Shown piece after piece: positions 11,078 to 22,991 of a stretch of 64,000 nt of DNA (position 1 is its first letter; each line of letters opens with the position of its first letter). The translations under genes were made by a program, and so were the position numbers. The notes under the pieces were generated by a model. It made no database searches. It was not told where the DNA came from and was given only the letters and a program-made list of their open reading frames with translations. The stretch comes from Colocasia esculenta (Eukaryota; Streptophyta; Magnoliopsida; Alismatales; Araceae), in contig CM024758.1 in NCBI GenBank assembly GCA_014218235.1, positions 99,237,698-99,301,697 of the forward strand, given 5' to 3'.

Positions 11078-12520
11078 ACTACTCAAACAAAAAGGGGATA
11101 CTTCTTCTTCATCGCATCCTCAAGCTCCAAGTAGCCTCCTCTCGTGAGAAGTTCCGCCAGAGAACTTTCACTGACGCAATACTCTTGTTCCGGAGATGCT
11201 GAACCTTCCGGTCAAGAATAGCCACTGGTTGCTAGACATACGACAGATCCGGCTGAATCTCCACTGGCTCATGACTAATCACTGGATGGATCTCGGCATA
11301 CTTCCTGAGCATCGAAACGTGGGAAGATGGGATGAACACTAGCCAAAGAGGGGTAAGGCTAGCTCATATGCCACGCTGCCCAAACGTCTGAGAATCTCAT
11401 ATGGGCCAATGAACTAGGGCTCAACTTACTATGCATGCCAAATCTGAAACACCTCGAGTAGGCGATATCTTCAAGAAGACATGATCGCCAAACCTCGAAT
11501 TCCAAATCCTTCTTCTGTTGTCGGCATAACTCTTCTGCCTATCCTGCACCGCAACAAGCCTCTTCCTGATAAGCTAGATCTTATCCGAAGTTTCCTGAAC
11601 TAACTCCGGTCCGATCAACTGCCCATCACCAGTCTCCTCCCAACATAACGGAGATCTGCAGGGCCTACCATACAACGCCTCGAATGGAGCCTACCAATAC
11701 TCGCATGAAAGCTGTTGTTGTATGCAAACTCCACAAGGGTAAATGGCGCTCCCAATCATCCTTCCAATCCAGAACACACGCCTCAACATATCTCGAGCGT
11801 TGGATAGTCCGCTCGGACTGTCCATCGGTCTGGGGATGAAACGCCGAACTGAGCTTCAGTTCCGAACCTAAAGCTCCTGAAGACCCTTCCATAACCTCGA
11901 AGTGAATCTCGGATCTCGATCCTAAAATGATCGACTTCGGCACACCATGCAATCTATGACAACTACTAATATACAATCTAGCTAAACTCTCTACTGACTG
12001 CTCTTCTTTGGGTAGCAAGAAATGAGCAGTCTTCGAGAATCTATCTACAACTACCCAAATCGAGTCATTGCCCTTCTAGATCGAGGCAAACCCGAAACAA
12101 AGTCCATAGTGCAGCTTCCCACTTCCAACTGGGATCTCCATCCTTTGCATAAGGCCGGATGGTCGCTGGCGCTCGGCTTTTACTTGCTGACACACCAAAC
12201 ATCTAGACACATAATCCGCTACATCCTCTTCATGCCGGACCACCAAAATGATCTCTTCAGATCCTGATACATCTTAGTGTTACCCGGATGAATAGAGAAT
12301 CGCGATCTATGAGCCTCCGCTAACACATGCTCACGGACATCTACCAAATCAGGGACACAACACACGGTGCTGGAATCTAATCACACCATCCTCATCGCGA
12401 GCAATGCCTGCCTTGCCCAAACTCTAAGAGTCTAGGGTCGGCTTCTATTGCTCGATCACCTCATCCAAAACGAGGACCTAAGGGATAATGAGCTACAAGC
12501 CTGGCATAGCGATGGCTCTA
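11078..12520 (-). pseudogene. Integrase and chromodomain-like C-terminus, frameshifted
   Basis: Minus-strand frames carry integrase core pieces in 11665-12018 (SLARLYISSCHRLHGVPKSI, then HPQTDGQSERTIQ) and upstream core pieces to about 12500; downstream pieces to about 11078 match the C-terminal chromodomain-like region seen intact at 59343-59786. Integrase would insert the cDNA and the chromodomain would direct it to heterochromatin. Several frameshifts separate the parts, so no single product can be made as written. Confidence 0.7.
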
Positions 12521-12526
12521 ACTCAG

Positions 12527-13050
12527 TCAACGCGCAAGCCGCATCTTCCAACATCTTCCAATCTGCTGGAGAGATGGCCTCCTTCTACTCAGAGCATCCG
12601 CTACGACATTCGCCTTCCCAGGGTGATACTGAAGGTCGAAGTCATAGTCCTTCAAGAACTCAATCCATCTCCTCTGCCTCAGGTTTAATTTCTTTTGGGA
12701 GAAAAGATACTTCAAGCTCTTGTGGTCGGTAAACACCTCAAATCTGACACCATAAAGATAGTGCCTCCAGATCTTTAGTGCATGAACCACTGCTGCGAGC
12801 TCCAAGTCATGAGTCGGATAGTTCTTCTCATGCTCCTTCAACTGACGAGAAGCATAAGCCACTACCCTTTCCTGCTGCATTAGCACACAGCCTAACCAAT
12901 CCGAGACGCATCCGTGTAGATAGCAAAACCTTCTACACCGCTCGGTAAGACTAACACCGGGGCTGACGTGAGCTTAGTCTTCAACAATTGAAAAACTACT
13001 CTCACACTTCTCGGACCAAACAAACTTCACTCCCTTTCTGGTGAGCTGAG
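12527..13050 (-). pseudogene. RNase H domain of gypsy pol
   Basis: The frame 12527-12886 reads VVAYASRQLKEHEKNYPTHD and continues through LELAAVVHALKIWRHYLYG and DHKSLKYLF to ALSRR, the standard RNase H of Ty3/gypsy. RNase H removes the RNA strand during reverse transcription. It is separated from reverse transcriptase by frameshifts. Confidence 0.8.
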
Positions 13051-13905
13051 TCATAGGGGCGGCGATGGATGAAAATCCTCAATAAATCGCCGATAGTATC
13101 CAGCTAAACCAATAAAACTACGAATCTCCGAAGGGGTCTGGGGAATCTCCCAATCCATAACTGCCTGGACCTTTGCTGGATCAACTGCTACACCAGTACC
13201 GGAGATGACATGCCCGAGGAAATGAACCTCGCGCAACCAGAAATCGCACTTGCTGAACTTAGCATACAGCTTGTGCTCACGAAGAACCTCTAACACTACC
13301 CTCAAATGCTGACGGTGGTGTGTGGCCTCGTCCGGAGAGTAGACCAGCACATCATCAATAAACACTACGACAAGCTATCTAGATAAGGCCTAAACACCCT
13401 GTTCATGAGATCCATGAACGCTGCAGGGGCATTGGTCAATCCGAAAGGAAGAACCAAAACTCATAATGTCCATAAAGGGTTCTAACGCCGTCTTGGACAC
13501 ATCCTCACTCCGAATCCTCAACTGATGATAACCAGATCGTAATCAATCTTAGAAAAGACTGATGCATCTCGCAACTGGTCAAACAAATCATCAATACGAG
13601 GCAAGGGATACTGTTCTTACAGTCACTTGGTTCAGCTTTCTGTAGTCAATGCATAACCTAAGTGACCCGTCTTTCTTCTTGACGAATATACACAGGTGCG
13701 CCCCAAGGGGAAACACTAGGGCGAATAAATCCCTTATCAAGCAACTCCTGCAATGCCTCCTCAACTCGGCTAACTCCGCAGGTGCCATCCGATATGGAGC
13801 CTTCGAGATAGGAGAGGTGCCCGGAAGCAACTCTATGGTAAACTCTATCTCTCTATCCGGTGGCAATCCAGACAAATCATCAGGAAGACGTCTGGAAAAT
13901 CCGCA
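13051..13905 (-). pseudogene. Reverse transcriptase of gypsy pol, frameshifted
   Basis: Pieces at 13591-13875 (EFTIELLPGTSPISKAPYRM, RLCIDYRKLNQVTV) and 13051-13365 (FIDDVLVYSPDEATH, the catalytic F-x-DD box; LGHVISG; GLAGYYRRFI) cover most of the domain; the middle is broken by single-base changes near 13370-13560. This is the same family as the intact PR-RT frame at 61297-62709. Confidence 0.8.
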
Positions 13906-14426
13906 CTACCTCAATCTCCGCAAGAGTAGGTGACTCATCAGCTCTGGTGCTAACACCACGCTGGCAAGAAAAGCGTCACAACCCTTGTTTACCATGCGCA
14001 TCACCTTCATGGCAGAGATGACTATCTTCCCGCCAAGTCCTTGGCAAGGGGTGAGAGAACTCATCTCACCAGGAATGCGGAAAACAATCCTCTTCGACGA
14101 CAATCCACTAAAGCATAGTGCTCCTCTAGCCAATCCAAACCAAGAATAGCATCATAGTCCTTCATCTTTAGAAGAAGAAACACCCATCTAGGACTCTATC
14201 CTTAATGCACACAGGTAACGACGGAATGCACTTCCTAGTCGATACCGTACCCGTAGGGGTGTGCACAGACAAAGGGCCTCTAACTCCTCAGACTCTACCC
14301 TGACTCTAGGGCTAACTGCTAGCGAACCGCTCAGAAATGAACGAGTGAGTAGCACCCGTATCAAACAAAACCCGAGCGTGCACACCTAGAAGTAAAACCG
14401 TACCTTCGGTGACATGCTCCGCCTGC
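13906..14426 (-). pseudogene. Aspartic protease region
   Basis: By alignment with the intact sister frame (61297-62709), this stretch encodes the retropepsin that cuts Gag-Pol. Recognisable pieces are RKRIVFRIPG-like and VNKGCDAFLASVVL (13906-14133). The catalytic DTGATHS region falls near 14350-14385 but is frameshifted. Confidence 0.65.
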
Positions 14427-15172
14427 TCAGCGTCCTCGCGAGCTAAAGCAAACACTCGAGCTGGGGCTCGAGGCCTTCCTGGTCTTCCTGTAGCTGGCGC
14501 TGCTGCCGCTACCGCTGGGGCTGGCGCTCCGCGCTGGACTCCCTGCTGAAGTCTTGGGCAATCCTGATTTGTGGTCGCTGCTTCCGCACTTCAAGCACTT
14601 TCCCGTAATCATCCAACATTCGGTACCACCATGTGTCTTCCCACAGTGGGGACACTCTTTCTTCACACCAGGGGAACGTACAGAAGGTACCTGAGAACTG
14701 CCGACTGCCACTGATCGCTGCTGTGTCTGGTACACCGCTTTCTTCTTATCCTGTCGGTGGAACGTAGCTGCAGGTCTCTTCTGCGAAGCCTTCTTCTCTT
14801 CAAGGTATTGCTCCATCTCTCCCTCCTGCCTACAAGCAGCACTAAGAGCCTCGTCCAACGTGCGGTGATCGAACGCCACAAGTCTCGTCCGCAGTGATGG
14901 CTTGAGTCCCATCACGAACTTCTTTGTCTTCCTGCGCTCATCTGCCACGATATGAGGTGCATATTTGGAGAGTTCAGAGAATCTTGCCTCATATTCTAGT
15001 ACGGTCATGGAGCCTTGAGCCAAAGAGAGAAACTCCTGCTCCATCCGATCTTGAACATGCTCAGGGACGAACTTGGCCCGAAAGAGCCTCACGAACTCGT
15101 CCCAAGCAACATCAATAGCTCCGTCCTCAAACGGGTACGCAGCAATGAAGCCCACCATACATCAGCTCTTTC

Positions 15173-15248
15173 CTGCAGTACACCGCTCATAAGCACCATC
15201 TAAACAATAAACTTAACCAAACATACAAGCATATAAACTAAAGAATAC
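15173..15248 (-). other. Putative 76-bp intron in gag
   Basis: Donor CTACAG|GTATTC and acceptor GTACTGCAG|GAAAG on the minus strand. The upstream exon ends ATYMLQ and the downstream exon starts ERADVWW, which together sit exactly at the conserved gag position. The segment is T-rich and contains stops. Confidence 0.65.
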
Positions 15249-15439
15249 CTGTAGCATGTAGGTGGCTAATGTGACCTTATCCTCATCTGCACACCTGATG
15301 GGCTCGGAAGATCTTTTCTATCTCCCTCATCCAGCTTTCTGCCAACAAGGATCGCTCTCCCCCTTAAAAGAGGGTGGCAGCATCCTCTTGAATCTTTCAT
15401 GGTAGAAGGTCCACCATGGTCCTGAGCTGGTACTTGAGC

Positions 15440-15528
15440 CTGCTACAGTACACAACAAGCAATTCACAATCAACACAATATCGCATAATTAAATAAAAAC
15501 AGACTTTTAATCATTTTATTAGTCTAAC
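15440..15528 (-). other. Putative 89-bp intron in gag
   Basis: Donor GGCTCAG|GTTAGAC and acceptor TACTGTAGCAG|GCTCAAG on the minus strand. The exons read LQAQLEAQ before and AQVPAQDHGGP after. The first codons of the segment run into a TGA, so unspliced RNA would end gag here. Confidence 0.6.
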
Positions 15529-15907
15529 CTGAGCCTCCAACTGTGCCTGGAGTGCTGCCTGGGTATGAGCCTGCGTCTGCATGGCTTGCACCAGACCTTG
15601 CATGAATACTCATAATCCACAGGCGGCGGTGGGGGAAGTACAGGACCTAGCGGTGCCGGGGCCTGCTGCTCCGCCCGCTCGTCACGTCTCGGATCGTCCT
15701 CACAGGCCGGTGCTCGCCACGCCTACCTCTCGAAGCCATGGCTGTAATAAATTCAGCCACCATTAGAGCTACTTTAATTTATTTCCTAACCGTTTTCTTA
15801 TCTATTTTTCACTCATTATTAATCAATTCTACACATGTGGACATTCCTATGTAGACTTAGCATGTAATGAAGATGATGACTTGTGTATATTAGTGCAATC
15901 TCAACGG

Positions 15908-15922
15908 TTTCTCTGATACCAA
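15908..15922 (-). other. Primer-binding site (initiator tRNA-Met)
   Basis: Minus strand ttggtatcagagaaacc a few bases after the 5' LTR end; complementary to the 3' end of initiator tRNA-Met as in most plant LTR elements. Confidence 0.8.
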
Positions 15923-15926
15923 TCTC

Positions 15927-18900
15927 TGTAGCGACCCTCATTATACTGGTACGGTTATACCACACCCACGAACGTTGCCACAGTGGGACATTTACCCAAC
16001 AATAACATTCAGCTGAGATACACGTGAATATATGAACAGAGTAGCGGAAGTAAGAGAACTACTGTTTCATCATTCATCATCCAACATTTAACATACATGA
16101 TTCGATAACATTTAAAGAACTAAAAGTCCACACAATTACATTGCTGAAAATCAAATACATAATTGTCCACACTTAACATTTTCTTTCCATAATAATGCTA
16201 GTACAATATTGCAATTACATACTATGAAATCAAAATATCGCAAAGTACACCAACGATCTAATCTCCGCGCGGAGTCGGTCTCCACTGCCTCCTCCGCAAG
16301 TGTGTCGTCACCAACTATGCCTGTACGCCGAAGCAAGTAAGAGTCTAAAAAACTCAGCAAATAACTCTACACATACCATACATGTACGTGTCATAGCAGA
16401 TTTTACATACACACTTACAAGACACAAACATGTAGCATGCGTGACCTTGAAATAACAACCTATCTGGTAATCTTATCAATGAAACACATGAATCATGCTT
16501 TCAGATTTCTAAATAAATCTCCTATCACATGCTCCTAATCATTCCAACGCATGAAAGTTCCACTCTCAATTAAGCTAAAACATGAAAGCAGTTTAGCATG
16601 AATAGCTTACATACATGAAGGAGAACATTGCTAACGTGGTTACTTCTCATTCGTACGCACGCACATAACCATTTTACATGCTTAAGCTTGCTGTTTTGAC
16701 ATGATTAAACACTTTGAAATAACACATGAAAGCTATGTTCTCATTCAAACTACAACGTGAGAGTAAACACACATGGAATGGGTTACACATAAGTAAGGAT
16801 TGTCCCTAGCATGGATTCTACGCATTGTACACATATAACACATGATCATAACCACATTTATGTTGCTGTCCTAACATGATTTCAGATCATCATATCATGG
16901 ATTTCAATTTCACATCCTCACATTTTGGTTTCACATTTTTACACAATTTCTAATTCACATACTTCACTTTTTACACATGTACATTTACACATTCACATTT
17001 TACACATTGTTCACACTACACAATTTGCACATGATCACAATCACATTCACATTTTACACTTTAGTGCCGTGACACATAGTCCAAACCACCAGAGAAGGAC
17101 AATCACATCACATACACATAGACATCACCTAGGCATACAGTGACGACTCTTGGACTGCGCAGACCGGGAGAACAAGTCTCCACCCTAACCAGTGGTACTT
17201 GTCCACCTCCAGGATTTCATCCTAATGCCCTTAGGATCACAACACATTGAACCTTCCCATGGGGACTTTTCCATGGTACGGTTCCACAGCCCTCTATGGA
17301 AGCAGTATCACACTTGGCACAGTTTTACACATTACACATATCGGTTTTACACACATTTTACACATGACACTCACATCTCATTCATTCTCTCATTCGCAAC
17401 ATGACTCTGTTTTCCTAATCATGCCACTACAGATGACAGAATTTATCATTCAGGAAATTTCACCAATCAGGTTGGGTTACACAGAAATTAAATCATTTCA
17501 CAATGGCATGCATTAATTACCCATTTTTGCATGGAAAATTCATATTGCATGGTATAGTTGTCCAAATGACCTGAGAAATTAACCACATGCTGATTTCGGG
17601 TTTAGGACCCCACATGAAAATTTTCACATTTTTCTGATCCAAAATGCAATTGCAGAAAATTTAACATAATTCCCGTATTATTCCAAAATTCAATTTATCA
17701 TTGTGATAACATAAAAAGTTCAGTTTAACAGATCATAACCCTGATCCCAATATGCACAATACCACAGGAATTTTTTCCAGATTTATTACACAACACACGA
17801 TTTACTGGAAATTAGCAATCCTACACATGTTTTCTATTTCCAAGTATAAATTGCAGTAAATCACATTGACATGGGAAATTCCAGAAAATTCAGAGCAGAG
17901 ACTGACGTATATAAACATGATTCAATAGGATTAGGGCATCATAATTTCCCACGGATTATTAGGGTCATGGTGAACATACATGGTCATCTTCCATATGCAA
18001 TTTAAAAAAATAAAACCTCAACCATCCAAAATACATAGCATAATAGGTTTACAATATATCCTCATCGTGAAACATATCGAAAGTAATTATATATAAGGAG
18101 ATAACAGTTCACTGTTCTGTCAGACGAACTTGCGGGCGGCGGTCTCTGGCCGTTCCAGGAGTGGACGGAAAGATCGTTGGACGCATACGGGGAATCTTGG
18201 CGTCAAGGCATTGACGCCAAGTTCCTGTCTGTGCAGAAACACAGACCGAGCTCCAAATAACAAGGTGAATGGGGATCCAGGACACGAGGAAAATATGTAA
18301 AAATCATAAAAACCTACTAGACATCTACATGGACGATAGGGGTAGGTTACTTGCCTCTTGCAAAAACTCCAAAGGGACTCAAAGCTTGGTGAAGCTCTCC
18401 TTGGGCAGTCCCAAGAAGCTCCCAAGAAGTCTTCACGCCGGGTTCTAGGACGAAGATGACTCCAAGATGAGGTCGGGGAGCCTCCCCCTTCAGTTCAGCT
18501 AGCTCCTTGTCGGGGTAGATGGCCAGGAATAGCTTCAGAAGGTCGGATCCAAGCTTGCAAAGGTGGGGTTTTCTCATAGATTTCTAGGGTTTCTTTTCTT
18601 CTCCTTCTTTCCTCTTGCAAAGAGAGTCAAGAGAGGTTTCTGGTTGCAAAGGGGTTCAGATATAGGAGAGGGGCCTCTCCCATTCCCGCAGGGTTGATGT
18701 GAGCCCTTTCAGACCGTTGGAGACAGCTCCCAATGGGTGAGCTAGCTTGCTCCCGGAAATCCGGCTCTGCAACGCATGCAGGTCAGAGAAATTAACGTCC
18801 ACGCTGGCGCTGGACTTAGTGTTGGCGTCCATAGGGTTGACGCCTACACAACTCAAACGTCCATTGATATTGACGTCAATCTGGTCTTCGGCCAGAACTC

Positions 18901-19129
18901 AAAACATGCAGAAACCATGCACACACACACTACATATATGTACCATATGTACTATTATGTACATACTACCATCATACCATTCATACATTATTTACATCTA
19001 ATTAGACACATGCATACATAAGTATAAATAGTTAATACATACGTAGATATGTACATCTATGCCCTCACAACATGAATTATTTACACGAAATAAAATAATG
19101 CAACAAAAAAAAAACTTGAGGGCCTTACA
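15927..19129 (-). repeat. 5' LTR of the Tekay-like element (3203 bp)
   Basis: Plus-strand boundaries are tgtagcgaccctc at 15927 and ...gagggccttaca at 19129. A TATA-like box (ctcctatatctg, minus strand) lies near 18658-18667. The LTR is related to 56231-59297 throughout. Confidence 0.85.
18196..18221 (-). other. Perfect stem-loop in the transcribed part of the Tekay LTR
   Basis: CTTGGCGTCA, a 6-base loop, then TGACGCCAAG. It lies about 440 bp downstream of the TATA-like box, so it would be in the RNA. The sister LTR has a stem at the same place (58358-58385) with different but still paired bases. Confidence 0.7.
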
Positions 19130-19573
19130 GAGGAACTCAGCGCCGTAGCCCCCAAGACTTCCGGAGATGACGGATGCGGCCATGGAATCAGGTGAAGAAG
19201 GTTTCTGGAGGATTGAGATGAGGGAAGGAGTGAAAGCCCTCAAGAGATTTTCGCGGGAATGGGAGCAAAGCTTCAAAAGGTAGAGAGTCGTTGTTGAAGA
19301 GGTTAGGGCATCGGCTCGCACAAACAGATAAAAGAGGGGAAAGGGTTGAAGATGGGAGATGAATCGTTATGTCGTTGATTTTAGGAATAAATAAATGCAC
19401 TGGGAAAGTGAGGGCCAAAGGCGGCGAAGAAGACAAAAGAGTTTGACTATTCAAACCGACTTCAAGATGAGGGCGGTAACCAGGCTAATTTGAATTTCTT
19501 TTGCTAAAGCCTGGAGGGAAAAACTGCTTAATTCTGAAATTAAATGTGCCAGTTTAAAAAAAGAAAACCTTTT
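19130..19573 (-). other. Probable 3' region of the split Sirevirus-like copia element
   Basis: On the minus strand this follows the end of the copia RNase H and precedes the Tekay insertion at 19129. It is CT-rich and then opens a short frame with MAASVISGSLGGYGAEFL that runs into the Tekay LTR. Sirevirus elements often have extra sequence or an envelope-like frame after pol, so this is a candidate; alternatively it is the 5' end of a host gene. I recognise no domain. Confidence 0.3.
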
Positions 19574-19877
19574 TCACAAATTGCACATGCCTAATTCCTT
19601 CTAAGAGATGTGATCTCTCCTCGGGTAAGGCTTTTGTGAAAATTTGCTAACTGACTATTTGTATCATAAAAATATATTCAATATTGTCATTTGCTACATG
19701 ATCACGAATAAAATGATATCTAACCTCAATATGCTTGGTCTTGAATGTGAACTGGATTCTTGGTAAGATTAATGGCACTGGTTTGTCACACAATAGGGGA
19801 TTGATTTGATGTTTAATCCAAATCTTCAAGTTGTTGCTTATCCATAGGAGTGTGTACAACAAATTCCAGCAGCTCGT
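19574..19877 (-). pseudogene. Ty1/copia RNase H C-terminus (fragment)
   Basis: Minus-strand frames give TKHIEVRYHFIRDHVAND, KELGMCNL and then a stop, the C-terminal hallmark of copia RNase H. It is cut at 19877 by the plus-strand gypsy LTR. The same strand at 29247-34144 holds copia LTR, gag and integrase, so this is likely to be the far end of one element, with reverse transcriptase lost. Confidence 0.75.
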
Positions 19878-22808
19878 TGTAACACCCCAGAAATTTAGTG
19901 ATTAAAATTTTGGAAATAAAGGAGAATAAGATTACATAAACGTATTGGAGAGACTCCAATACCATGTGATAATGACCCATTAACAAGATTGGGCCAATAG
20001 AGCATATTTGGCCCAAGGATATAAACAAACTAGGACATGAAATTTCCCAGAAATTCGTGTATGTAATTATGCCATAATTGGAGAGGGCAAGTTAGGGTTA
20101 AAATAAGGTATTAATCATGCCAGGTAAGCCAAAAACGAACCCAACCCCAATGGTGGTTCCTAAACCTTGCTACCTCCTTGGGTGGGAGAATCCCAGATTT
20201 CTTGGAAAGTAGGGAGCAGAATTCGCAGCCCCTTTCCTAGTCTCGTTAGGACTCTTAACTACACCCTAAAACTATAATAACTCATCCCTAGACTCTTGGG
20301 GAAGGTTTAACAATGAGTTGGGGTCGTTGGAGGCAGGCTAGAGCTTCTAAGGAGAAGGAGAAAGGCTGGAAACCCGGAGCTTCATCCCCTGCATCCTCTG
20401 TACATCCAGAACGTCGACTGGACTAGATCTTCAAAGGTAGGTGTTCTCGGGCCAAGATTAAAGAAAACCAACACCATCATGTAGTTCTCTGAGTCTAGGA
20501 ACATTTGCATTTGGTTTGACTCAATTTCATGGAGTATACGTTGTGTATCGTAGTTTTCCCGAAGTCTCGCACAGTTAGGGCTTTTCCTGTTCTTCTTTTA
20601 TGCACATGATTCAAGATAGAATTTGACTAAACTTTTTCACAAAAGTTTTTCTACTTGAAGTCACGATCATCTTTATGTTGGACATTTGTCCCAACGTCTT
20701 TGGTTAGAGAGTTATAGGCGTGGGAAGAGACTCACTGCATGATACTGTGATTTCGGGCTACACTTGACTTTTGTTCTTCATATTTTCTCGGAATTCGAGA
20801 CTGAATTAGATCAAACTCCAACATAAAAGTTCTTCTACTAGTTATCCTCGTCATCTTTCGTGTTGAATATTTTGTCTAAATGTCAATAGTTAGAGAGTTA
20901 TAAGAATGGAAAGTGAATCACTGCATGAGACGGTTTCTAGTTACACTTGATTATATGTTTTGTCTGTGAGGGACACTAGTGTCGACACTACTGAACTAGT
21001 GTCGACACACTGTCCCAAAACAGCTCAGAAAGTGTTCTGGGAAGCTCTCTAGTGTCGACACTACCTGATCTAGTGTCGACACACTGTCCAGTTTGACCCA
21101 GAAAGTTTCTGGGAGCTGATCTAGTGTCGACACTACCTGATCTAGTGTCGACACACTGTCCCATATTGGCCAGAAGGTTTTCTGGAAGCTGTCTCTAGTG
21201 TCGACACTACTTGATCTCGTGTCGACACTACTTGACCTTTTTGCCTTGTATTTGAAGCATTGTGTCGACACTACTTGATAGTGTCGACACTACTTGACCA
21301 GTTTTGCATTATTTTGTCTTATGTTTGAAGCATCGTGTCGACACCACTTGATCTAGTGTCGACACTACCCTTACAAGACTTTGCATATTTTGGGTCTGAT
21401 CATTCCATTATGTCTACAAACATGTGCATGATGTTATAGGGTATGCATGGACCTAAAATAAATCAACCCATTGAAAAATAGTAATGATATGAATACGATT
21501 CTAATGTGTAATTGTGATTGATCTTATGTCCATTGGATTATCTTGTGATCTTCCTTATTGTCAACTGATAAGATAGAATATGATATGAATGTGGGGATGA
21601 ATACATGTTAGTGTGGACTTGTTAGTGGTGTTAATGTCATGATTTGCATATAAGTTTCAATAGTTACATGCTTTCCGGTGTTCAATTAATTATTGGTCAT
21701 ATGCATACATGCTAGGAAAATCCGTGACTCATCACTTACACTTTTGCACGAATAGGCACATCCTTCTTGGGAAATTGAGAGCACATTTCTGCATATGATT
21801 TGTCTTTTGAAACACCCTCATGTCAAGACATTAATGAATTATGAAACATAAGATACGTCGTTATCCTGCCTTGTTCTCTTGAGCTGTTTGTCATACCTTG
21901 ACTCTATGAATGATCATGTTTCTTTTTACTATGAGCTTGTCATTGAAACTCTATGGCCATAATATGAATATGTTTGTTCGGCACAACGTGGGACTCCGGT
22001 CCAAAACTTGATCCAATGCCTGTGCAATAGGGGCCCTGTCTGGTCCTGGGGAGGAGCGCCCCAACGTACTTGTTAACCGCGGGAGTATGGACTCTTGGTG
22101 CTTGGCATAGCACAAACAAACACGCAAGATTGTGAAAATGTGCCTCCTGTTTGACATGATAAGCTTGACTTGACATGATATGATACGTCTGTTCATGTGA
22201 ACACATGAGATCTATTTGAATATGGCCAATCTCTTCTGACATGATTCTATTCTTGAAATATCTGTCCATTGTATATGAAACTCGACATTTGATCTGATAT
22301 GATATCCGTGCTACTTTGCTATTCAACTTGTTAGAAAAGCATGCAATGTCATCATATTCATCTACATATCTGCCTATTAAAATGTAATCATGTATACTAG
22401 TGCCCGCACGTTATTGAGATGTAAATCCTACTGAGCTAGTTCGCTCCCCTACCATCCTGCCCTTTTTCAGGTAGTGATGAAGAACCAGTGGAGTCAGATG
22501 GGACAGGGCAAGAGTGACGAGCACCTGTCATATGAATAGTTGTCAGCTTAGGAATAGAAATTTAAGTAGTTGATGTATTAAAGAAACGTTGTTATTTGAT
22601 TAATAAACCTTTTCAGTTGATTCTTCTTATGTGAGGTTGTATCTAGTTGAATGGAATGAAAATAAAGTATACTTTTGGTGACCATATTATAGTCTCGAAT
22701 GTGTTATTATATTCAATTATGATTCTGCGCTATTCAACTGTGATACGCCGGTTTGTATCGTTCACGTCCCCCGGTATTTATTCCGCTGCTAAATATCGGG
22801 GCGTGACA
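19878..22808 (+). repeat. 5' LTR of second gypsy element (2931 bp)
   Basis: Starts tgtaacacccc and ends ggggcgtgaca, followed by the primer site. The two termini are themselves imperfect inverted repeats. It is nearly identical to 27368-29246 over the shared 1.85 kb. Confidence 0.9.
20979..21365 (+). repeat. Array of 12 palindromic decamers gtgtcgacac in six pairs
   Basis: Decamers start at 20979, 20999, 21052, 21073, 21124, 21145, 21198, 21219, 21262, 21281, 21335 and 21356. Within pairs the spacing is 21 bp (20 and 19 in two pairs that have lost bases; the other LTR keeps 21). Pairs recur about every 73 bp. Confidence 0.95.
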
Positions 22809-22810
22809 GT

Positions 22811-22827
22811 TGGTATCAGAGACTTGA
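22811..22827 (+). other. Primer-binding site (initiator tRNA-Met)
   Basis: tggtatcagagacttg two bases after the LTR end; the first 11 bases match the tRNA-Met complement. Confidence 0.8.
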
Positions 22828-22991
22828 ACTTTAGGGTCCAAGGGAATAGGAACATAGAATGAAACTAGATCACATGAGTCAAAATCTATCGTACCTAATG
22901 TGAGCTTGGGTAGAACCATGGGAATAGAAGTCACATGTGATACAATTAGATGACTGACTATATTATTATCTTGAAGGTACTTATTACCTCA

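Larger units (their letters stand above)
14427..15739 (-). pseudogene. Gag with zinc knuckle, interrupted by two intron-like segments
   Basis: The likely start is the ATG at 15737-15739 (MASRGRRGEHRP). The retrotransposon gag core runs EFVRLFRAKFVPEHV to MTVLEYEARFSELSKYAPH (14427-15158 frame), followed by a CCHC-type region (CPHCGKTHGGTEC, CLKCGSSDHK). Upstream parts are FKRMLPPSFKGESDP and, further on, DEDKVTLATYMLQ. Two segments with GT...AG ends (15173-15248 and 15440-15528) must be removed for the protein to read as gag. The homologous gag of the gypsy element at 22992 has no insertion at the second site. A few single-base frameshifts are also present. Gag forms the particle that packages the element RNA. 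Confidence 0.75.
8423..19129 (-). mobile_element. Tekay-like chromovirus (Ty3/gypsy), minus strand
   Basis: Two direct repeats (8423-11033, truncated by the gap, and 15927-19129) flank an internal region with, in minus-strand order, primer site, gag, protease, reverse transcriptase, RNase H, integrase and a C-terminal chromodomain-like region, then a polypurine tract. This order and the very long LTRs fit the Tekay/Del lineage. The coding region has many frameshifts, so this copy is probably dead, unless some are sequencing errors. The base after the right LTR starts gagga; the left target duplication is hidden by the gap. Confidence 0.85.

Noticed and set aside
20979..21365. CRISPR-like look of regularly spaced repeats
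   Set aside because: The repeats are 10-bp palindromes in a plant LTR, spacers are partly repeated too, and there are no cas genes. The array is duplicated because the LTR is.
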